Shown here: in pieces, positions 5,763 to 10,711 of the stretch
How the letters are laid out: every line of letters starts with the position of its first letter
Position numbering within the stretch: the first letter of the stretch is position 1
Source: CAYOVG01 sp964407285
GTDB lineage: Bacteria > Desulfobacterota > Syntrophobacteria > Syntrophobacterales > Syntrophobacteraceae
Reading direction: 5' to 3'
Assembly (NCBI GenBank): GCA_964407285.1
Contig: CAYOVG010000255.1
Span: 1-10,711 of the forward strand
DNA: 10,711 nt
Program-made: the position numbers and the translations under genes
The notes under the pieces: model-generated
What the model saw: the letters and a program-made list of their open reading frames with translations, nothing else
What the model was told of the DNA's origin: nothing
Databases searched by the model: none

Positions 5763-6641
5763 ATGCAATCGCTCGGATTACCGACGAAAGTCCTTCTGAT
5801 AGATGACGACGAGGATGACTTCATCCGGGTTCGAAATGTCCTCACGCGCGTATCCCCGCCCCGGTTCACACTGAGATGGGTGACGGATTCCGATGCGGCG
5901 ATGGCCGAGATGTTCCTTCCTCACGACGTCTGCCTCCTCGATTACCGGCTCGGAGACTCGAGCGGGCTGGAGCTTTTGGAGAAGGCGCGGCGAGAGGGAT
6001 GTACGCTCCCCATCATTTTTCTCACCGGCAGGGGGGGACGGGAAGTGGACCTTCTGGCGATGAAGGCCGGGGCGGACGATTATATCGAGAAAGAACAGGT
6101 CAGTAGTTCCCTGCTCGAGCGTTCCATCCGGTATGCGATCAACCGGCGAGAGAAGGAGGAAGCCCTCAAGGAAGCCCGTGACGAACTCGAAGCCAGGGTC
6201 CGGGAGCGGACCATCGAACTGGAAGAAGCCAATGCCGCCCTGCGGATCCTTCTGAAACACAGGGAAGACGACAGAATGGAACTGGAAGAGAATATTATGT
6301 ATAACATGAAGCAGATGATTATTCCCTACATAGAGAAACTAAAGGGCACTCACCTGGACGACCGGCAGAAAATGTTCCTCGCGCTCATGGAATCCAACGC
6401 CAACGAAATCACTTCCCCGTTTGCCCGAAACCTGTTCTGGAAATACTCAAACCTGACGCCGATGGAGCTTCAAATCGCCAACCTCGTGCAGGAGGGCAGA
6501 ACCGCGCAACAGATGGCCGATATACTGAGCATTTCGGAAAGCACCGTGAAGTTCCACAAGATCAATTTGCGGAAGAAACTGGGCCTGACCGACAAGAAGA
6601 CCAACCTGAAGTCTTTCCTGCAATCCTTGCGAAAGGGATAG
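5763..6641 (+). CDS. Response regulator: REC, signalling helix, LuxR-type HTH
   Basis: The 292-residue protein has an N-terminal receiver domain (about 8-128) with the acidic pocket D14-D16, phospho-acceptor D60 in CLLDYRLGD, T88 in FLTGR and K110. A long charged coiled coil follows (about 128-175; EARVRERTIELEEANAAL), continuing into a helical segment (about 176-228) of the kind that joins PAS and LuxR domains in Desulfobacterota regulators. The C-terminal LuxR-type helix-turn-helix (about 231-285) reads LTPMELQIANLVQEGRTAQQ and SISESTVKFHKINLRKKLGL. It should bind DNA as a dimer after phosphorylation. It is longer than the usual NarL-type regulator (about 210 residues) because of the inserted helical region. 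The ribosome site (GGAG at 5752-5755) is modest. No kinase is adjacent upstream; the kinase at 7092, 450 bases downstream on the same strand, is the nearest same-strand candidate partner. Confidence 0.9.
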   Translation: MQSLGLPTKVLLIDDDEDDFIRVRNVLTRVSPPRFTLRWVTDSDAAMAEMFLPHDVCLLDYRLGDSSGLELLEKARREGCTLPIIFLTGRGGREVDLLAMKAGADDYIEKEQVSSSLLERSIRYAINRREKEEALKEARDELEARVRERTIELEEANAALRILLKHREDDRMELEENIMYNMKQMIIPYIEKLKGTHLDDRQKMFLALMESNANEITSPFARNLFWKYSNLTPMELQIANLVQEGRTAQQMADILSISESTVKFHKINLRKKLGLTDKKTNLKSFLQSLRKG

Positions 6642-6646
6642 TTTTT
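6623..6646 (+). terminator. Short intrinsic terminator overlapping the REC-LuxR stop
   Basis: ATCCTT (6623-6628) pairs with AGGGAT (6634-6639), including one T-G wobble, around the loop GCGAA, and is followed two bases later by TTTTT (6642-6646). The stem is short and lies inside the last codons of the gene, so it may be a weak or leaky terminator. Confidence 0.4.
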
Positions 6647-7091
6647 ACCTATACGACCCCTCGCCAAAAACAGCCCTTGCCGGATCGTTTCCCTGATTTA
6701 TGATGTCAACATCATGTAAGGAGCAAGAAGGCCGGCTGGAATCGTGCACGTTGATTCGCGTGCTCTGCTCCGGAGGGCCTTGACAGCGACAAGCGACAGC
6801 CAAGCTCGATTCATGCTTCCCGATTCCTGTTTCTACCAGCTGCGGCGCGACTCCGTATGGATGCGGATACCATGGCGATTACCGAGAAATCCAAAGCTGT
6901 CATGTAATGAAGGACCACTTTGCAAGGCCAAGGTTACTGATGTTTAATGCTTCATGGGAGCCCGAGAGCGTTAGAAAAGCGTTTCATCGATAGTGTTCAT
7001 CCGTATCTGTTGCTACCGTGAAATGGGCGCTCAAGCTTCGGCCGGCGGCGGCCGGAGAGGACCCTTCAGTGCGCGCCCGCGGGGGAGAGTT
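6642..7091. other. 450-base non-coding gap before the histidine kinase
   Basis: No credible gene is present. A 67-codon frame starting with GTG at 6744 has no ribosome binding site and no recognisable features. The gap contains a candidate promoter with an overlapping palindrome (6677-6715) and a cluster of GACA-type repeats (6782-6798; TTGACAGCGACAAGCGACAG). A frame open into the kinase starts at 6993 but has no ribosome site there. The length suggests a long leader or unrecognised regulatory sequence. Confidence 0.45.
6677..6715 (+). promoter_or_regulatory. Candidate sigma-70 promoter with palindromic operator over the -10
   Basis: TTGCCG (6677-6682) and TATGAT (6699-6704) are 16 bases apart, matching four and five of six consensus bases. 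The perfect palindrome ATGATGT-CA-ACATCAT (6700-6715) covers the -10 and the expected start point, a typical position for a repressor. It would drive a leader of nearly 380 bases to the kinase GTG. The palindrome is certain; the promoter reading is tentative. Confidence 0.35.
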
Positions 7092-9509
7092 GTGGAAATA
7101 CAAATAATCCTGGCAACTTCGGTAATCCTTCAGTTCGTCGCGGCATTCCTGTCTCTTCGCATGATTCCCCTCACCGGCAAACGCCGGGCCTGGATTTTGA
7201 TATCCGTGGCGGTCGCCTTCATGGCCATTCGCCGCGCCGTGTCGTTCGCCGGGTACAGCTCGGGAAGCACGCCCGCCCCTGCCGACGTGTGGAACGAACT
7301 GTTGGGCCTGATGATAACAGTCCTCATGGTCCTGGGAATTGCTTGGATAAAACCGGCCTTCGCAGCCATCAAGGACTCCGCCGAGGCATTGAGTGAAACG
7401 GAGAGGAAATACCGCAGCATATTCGAAGGAGCGGTCGAAGGCATATTCCAGACCACTCCCGAAGGACGGTTCATCACGGTAAATCCCGCCCATGCCAGGA
7501 TCTACGGCTACGATTCCCCCGAAGAGATGATAGCCGCCATTGACGACATACGCGGCCAGATCTATGCCGACCCGCATGTTCGCTCAGTTTTCCTGAACCT
7601 TCTCGAAAAGAACGGGTTCACGTCCGAGTTCGAATTCCAGGCCCTGCGCAAGGACGGAAAGAAGATCTGGATATCCGAAAACGCTCGCGCCGTAAGGGAT
7701 GATGAGGGAAAAATTCTCTACTACGAGGGCTTCGCGACGGACATTACGAAACGCAAGGAAGCCGAGGAAAAACTCGACAGCTATTGGTCTCATCTCGAAC
7801 AGCTCGTCCGCGCGCGCACCAACGAACTGACCGCGGCCAACTCGAAGCTGAGCGAAGAGGTCAATTTCCGCAAAAGCATGGGGGAAATCCTGCGGCAGAG
7901 CGAGGAGCGCTTCCGTGGCCTGGTGGAAAGCACAAGCGACCTGGTCTGGGAGGTGGACGCATCCGGGTGCTGTACGTACATAAGCCCGCAGGTAAGCAGC
8001 CTGCTCGGATACGGGCCGGAAGATGTCGCGGGCAAACAGTTGTTCCTCAGTGGGGAGAAGGAAGCGGAAGAGCGGGCTTCTGCCTCTTTTCGTGAAATTC
8101 TCGCGCGGTCCGAACCCTTCAGGAGCTTCGAAAGCGTTCACCACGGCGGCAACGGCAAACTGGTGGTGCTGGAAACCAACGGGGTCCCGTTCTTCGGCCC
8201 CGATGAAACACTTGCCGGGTACCGGGGAATAAGCCGGGACATCACGGAAAGGAAACTGATCGAACAGGAGTTGCTCAGAGTCAATGAGGAGGCGACCGCG
8301 GCCAACAGGGCCAAAAGCGATTTCCTCGCCAATATGAGCCACGAACTGAGGACCCCTCTCAATGCCGTCATAGGCTTTTGCGAGCTGATCCTGGACAAGA
8401 AATTCGGCCCGCTGAATCCTCTGCAGGAGGAGTACCTGACCGATGTGCTCAACAGTGGGAAGCACCTGTTGTCGCTGATCAACGATATCCTGGATCTGTC
8501 GAAGATCGAGGCGGGCAAAATGCCCCTCCAGCCATCGGAAGTTCACCTCAGGGACCTCCTGCTGGGCAGCCTGGTAATGGTGAAGGAGAAGGCTTACAGG
8601 AACGGTCTGAAAGTTAACTGTCGCGTCGAACCCATATCGGAGACAATCAGGTGCGATGAAAGAAGACTGAAGCAGATCCTGTACAATCTTCTTTCCAATG
8701 CGGTCAAGTTCACGCCTTCCGGGGGAACCGTCTCGCTCAGCGCAAGGCGATTCGCGGTGGAGGAACTGAAGGACCTCGGAATTGAAGCCGGTCGAAACGG
8801 GAATGCCGGCAACGTATCGGCCGGTGGGTACGTTAGAATCACCGTGGCCGACTCCGGGGTCGGCATCAAGGCGGAAGACCTGGAAAGGATCTTCGATCCG
8901 TTTGAACAAGTGCAGAGCGGAGCATGTTCCAGGCGACAGCAAGGGACCGGGTTGGGGCTTTCGCTCGTCAGAAGGCTCTCGGAAATGCACCACGGCGCGG
9001 TCTGGGCGGAAAGCGCCGGAGAAGGAGCCGGAAGCTCCTTTCACGTGCTCCTGCCCATGGATGTCCGGCAAGTGGAGGATTGTCCCTCGTACTCCGCTCT
9101 CGTCCCCGCGGACTTCGATGCTCATCCCGGGGAGACTCTGAAAGCGATGGCCGGACTCGGGACCGAAATACGCATGAGAGTCAGCAAGCTGATAGAAGAA
9201 TCGAGGAGGGAGAACAGGCCTTTCGCTCTATGCCGTATTCAAGTGGACCCGGACCGGGCGATGGAGAAGCAGTCGGACATCCGCAAGCTCATCCAGGAGC
9301 ACAAGAGAGCCGAAGACCTGGTGTCCTTCGACACGAAGGGAAACCTCTACTTTCTCATGCAGGGAGCGGACAGGGCCGGCGCGGCGGCTGCGTGCAAAAG
9401 GTACAGCCGCCTGTTGAGCGGCATTCTTCCGTACGAGTCGCTTCCGTGCTCCATCTCCGTGTATCCCGAAGAGAATCAAAGCAACAGCGGGAATTTAATC
9501 CGGGAGTAG
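7092..9509 (+). CDS. Membrane histidine kinase: 3 TM, PAS-PAS-HisKA-HATPase, degenerate GGDEF-like tail
   Basis: With a GTG start the protein has 805 residues. Three hydrophobic segments (about 3-24, 33-52, 69-90) anchor it in the inner membrane. PAS/PAC domains follow at about 101-225 and 267-390, joined by a coiled coil (LEQLVRARTNELTAANSKL). The HisKA domain has H417 in SHELRTPLN; the ATPase domain has N536 (NLLSNAVKF), D587 (DSGVGI) and GTGLGLSL from G618. The kinase core ends near residue 657. About 145 further residues look like a shortened diguanylate cyclase fold (FALCRIQVD, AEDLVSFDTKGNLYFLM, PCSISVYPEE) without GGDEF residues, so catalysis is not expected. I prefer GTG 7092 because GGGGGAG (7081-7087) lies just upstream and translation from it starts directly into TM1; an upstream in-frame start at 6993 would add a Gly/Arg-rich segment without a ribosome site. 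No receiver domain is present. It may signal to the REC-LuxR protein at 5763. Confidence 0.88.
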   Translation: MEIQIILATSVILQFVAAFLSLRMIPLTGKRRAWILISVAVAFMAIRRAVSFAGYSSGSTPAPADVWNELLGLMITVLMVLGIAWIKPAFAAIKDSAEALSETERKYRSIFEGAVEGIFQTTPEGRFITVNPAHARIYGYDSPEEMIAAIDDIRGQIYADPHVRSVFLNLLEKNGFTSEFEFQALRKDGKKIWISENARAVRDDEGKILYYEGFATDITKRKEAEEKLDSYWSHLEQLVRARTNELTAANSKLSEEVNFRKSMGEILRQSEERFRGLVESTSDLVWEVDASGCCTYISPQVSSLLGYGPEDVAGKQLFLSGEKEAEERASASFREILARSEPFRSFESVHHGGNGKLVVLETNGVPFFGPDETLAGYRGISRDITERKLIEQELLRVNEEATAANRAKSDFLANMSHELRTPLNAVIGFCELILDKKFGPLNPLQEEYLTDVLNSGKHLLSLINDILDLSKIEAGKMPLQPSEVHLRDLLLGSLVMVKEKAYRNGLKVNCRVEPISETIRCDERRLKQILYNLLSNAVKFTPSGGTVSLSARRFAVEELKDLGIEAGRNGNAGNVSAGGYVRITVADSGVGIKAEDLERIFDPFEQVQSGACSRRQQGTGLGLSLVRRLSEMHHGAVWAESAGEGAGSSFHVLLPMDVRQVEDCPSYSALVPADFDAHPGETLKAMAGLGTEIRMRVSKLIEESRRENRPFALCRIQVDPDRAMEKQSDIRKLIQEHKRAEDLVSFDTKGNLYFLMQGADRAGAAAACKRYSRLLSGILPYESLPCSISVYPEENQSNSGNLIRE

Positions 9510-9635
9510 CGGACGGGCGCGTGCCGGTACCCCCCCGTCGATCCACACCTGCAAATCCAATATACATCTGATCTGCAACAGAAAACTCTCGAAATGCAAT
9601 AGCGCCTTGTGGTAAGAAATAGCCTCCGACGCTCA

Positions 9636-9676
9636 TTGACCGGCTGGTGGTTGACCGTTGATTCTATGCTTATACT
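9636..9676 (+). promoter_or_regulatory. Possible promoter region of the TolC-like gene
   Basis: TTGACCG occurs twice, 15 bp apart (9636-9642 and 9651-9657), followed by TATACT (9671-9676), a five-of-six -10 match. The second TTGACC is only 14 bases from it, too short for a normal sigma-70 promoter, and the first is 29 bases away. The repeat could be an activator site upstream of a -35-less promoter. Tentative. Confidence 0.25.
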
Positions 9677-9703
9677 TTGGAAGCGGACATACGGAGGTGG
9701 CCT

Positions 9704-10711
9704 TTGAGGTTGTTCTTGCGAATGGATGCGGCCCTGCGTTGTTTTTCCTGTTGCCTGCTGGTTGTGGCGTGCTTCGGCTGCATGACCGGTCCGGAGGCCT
9801 TTTCGCGGGACGGGAATCGCGTTCCCGTCTCCCGGCATGGGGGGACCGGAGCTCACTATGACCCGGCGGCGGGTCCGGCCGTGGTGAGTGCGTACGCGAC
9901 GGACCCGGTCGCGACGGGTTCGGCCATGCGGGCTCTGGAGGGCGAAGGTCCCCACGCGGGCGGGCTGACGCTGGACCGCGCTATCGAGGAAGCCTTGAGA
10001 GCAAGTCCCGAACTCGAACAGGTCCGGCAGCGCACGGAGGCCGCGGCCGAGCAGGTGCGGCAGGTCGAGGCGTCTTTCTATCCCCGAGTGGTCCTGTCCC
10101 AGGATTTCAATACCACGAACAATCCCGTTTTCGCGCTCATGCATATCATCAACCAGAGGCGGCTCCAGCAAAACACGAACTTCAACGATCCGGGCAGGCA
10201 ACAGAATGCCGCTTCGCAAATCCAGGCGGAGTGGGCGTTCTTCGAGGGAGGAAGCCGCTGGTACGGCCGCAAGGCGGCGCAAAACCGGAAGCGCTCCATC
10301 GAAGCCGAACTCCCCGCGGCTCGAAATCGCCTGGTGGCCTCCGTTTCTGAAACCTATTACCGCTGGCTCCAGGCGCTTGCCTTTATCGATGTCATGGAGC
10401 GCGCTCTCGCATCCGCCCGGACCAACGAGCGACTCGGAGAAGCCCGCCTCAACGCCCAGGTCGCCCTCCCGAGCGAAGTCCTCCGTCTCAAGACTCAATC
10501 CGCCGAAGCCCGCAACGACCTCCTGACGGCCAGGACGACCGCCCGCAAGATGCAGGCCAAGCGCGACGCCCAGAACGCGCCCGACGTCCGGGTGACCAAC
10601 CACAATCCCCCTCCGATCGCGTTTGACGACGCCTACGTCACCGAGGTCAACACGACGTTGGTCGTGCCGGCGGCCAGCGGCGTGCTGGCGAACGACAGCC
10701 ACGACGACCGC
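9704..10711 (+). CDS. TolC-family outer-membrane lipoprotein fused to a cadherin-like adhesin repeat (runs off right edge)
   Basis: The frame is open for 336 codons to the window end. I start at TTG 9704 because GGAGG (9693-9697) lies 6 bases upstream; ATG 9722 is the alternative. The N-terminus has Arg residues, a hydrophobic core and a lipobox-like VVAC (Cys23 with the TTG start), so an outer-membrane lipoprotein is likely. From about residue 87 it resembles the TolC/efflux family: LTLDRAIEEALRASPELEQV, ASFYPRV, NPVFALMHIINQRRL, AEWAFFEGG, and the long Ala/Arg-rich helix to about residue 285 (LRLKTQSAEARNDLLTARTT). That is only about half of a TolC protomer. From about residue 299 the sequence changes to NHNPPPIAFDDAYVTE...GVLANDSHDD, characteristic of cadherin-like/VCBS-type repeats of large secreted adhesins. 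The join is in frame. Either it is an unusual fusion or the contig end is chimeric. The TolC assignment itself is secure. Confidence 0.75.
   Translation, partial: MRLFLRMDAALRCFSCCLLVVACFGCMTGPEAFSRDGNRVPVSRHGGTGAHYDPAAGPAVVSAYATDPVATGSAMRALEGEGPHAGGLTLDRAIEEALRASPELEQVRQRTEAAAEQVRQVEASFYPRVVLSQDFNTTNNPVFALMHIINQRRLQQNTNFNDPGRQQNAASQIQAEWAFFEGGSRWYGRKAAQNRKRSIEAELPAARNRLVASVSETYYRWLQALAFIDVMERALASARTNERLGEARLNAQVALPSEVLRLKTQSAEARNDLLTARTTARKMQAKRDAQNAPDVRVTNHNPPPIAFDDAYVTEVNTTLVVPAASGVLANDSHDDR

Noticed and set aside
6734..6747. Possible sigma-54 promoter GGCTGGAATCGTGC
   Set aside because: GG-N10-GC spacing is right, but the -24 and -12 elements otherwise match poorly and no activator dyad is nearby.
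6744..6947. 67-codon GTG-started open frame
   Set aside because: There is no ribosome binding site, no recognisable feature, and it lies in a gap with promoter-like elements.
6993..7091. Upstream start that would extend the kinase by 33 residues
   Set aside because: It has no ribosome site and would add a Gly/Arg-rich segment before TM1; GTG 7092 has GGGGGAG just upstream.
7584..9125. Minus-strand open frame of about 513 codons
   Set aside because: It is antisense to the histidine kinase, whose plus-strand frame contains all kinase boxes.
9476..10702. Minus-strand open frame of about 408 codons
   Set aside because: It is antisense to the TolC-like gene, which has a ribosome site, a signal sequence and family motifs; the minus frame has none.

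Overview
The window looks like chromosomal DNA of a GC-rich, Gram-negative anaerobe, most likely a Desulfobacterota (former Deltaproteobacteria) of the Syntrophobacter/sulfate-reducer type. This is inferred from an NtrC-family two-component system next to a sigma-54 promoter, a sensor kinase whose PAS domain carries a Cys cluster, a Cys-rich GcvH-like protein, an exported rhodanese and a TolC-type outer-membrane protein. No rRNA, tRNA, CRISPR array, insertion sequence or phage gene was seen.

Layout. (1) At the left edge, the first 84 codons of a minus-strand gene of unknown function (<1-252). (2) A 632-base non-coding stretch (253-884) holding two interleaved inverted repeats (454-508), two tandem 17-bp dyads of the form TGTCG-N7-CGACA (549-565 and 570-586, centres 21 bp apart), a weaker third copy (670-686) and a -24/-12 promoter (796-809). 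(3) A plus-strand gene (885-1796) for a GcvH-like protein with two Cys4 motifs of identical spacing and no lipoyl lysine. (4) A convergent minus-strand operon, PAS sensor kinase (4500-3331) then NtrC-family regulator (3256-1907). (5) Divergent from it, an exported rhodanese (4839-5579). (6) A REC-LuxR response regulator (5763-6641), a 450-base non-coding gap, and a three-TM, double-PAS histidine kinase with a degenerate C-terminal GGDEF-like domain (7092-9509). (7) A gene running off the right edge (9704->10711) that begins as a TolC-family lipoprotein and turns abruptly into a cadherin-like adhesin repeat.

How the parts may work together. The best-supported unit is 253-4500. The Cys-bearing cytoplasmic kinase would phosphorylate the GAFTGA-containing regulator, which would bind the tandem dyads and activate sigma-54 transcription of the Cys-rich GcvH-like gene. 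This wiring is inferred from gene order and sites. The REC-LuxR regulator and the hybrid-looking kinase at 7092 may form a second signalling pair, but they lie 450 bases apart with a possible terminator between them, so this is weaker. The right-edge gene is either a real and unusual fusion or a contig-end chimera.
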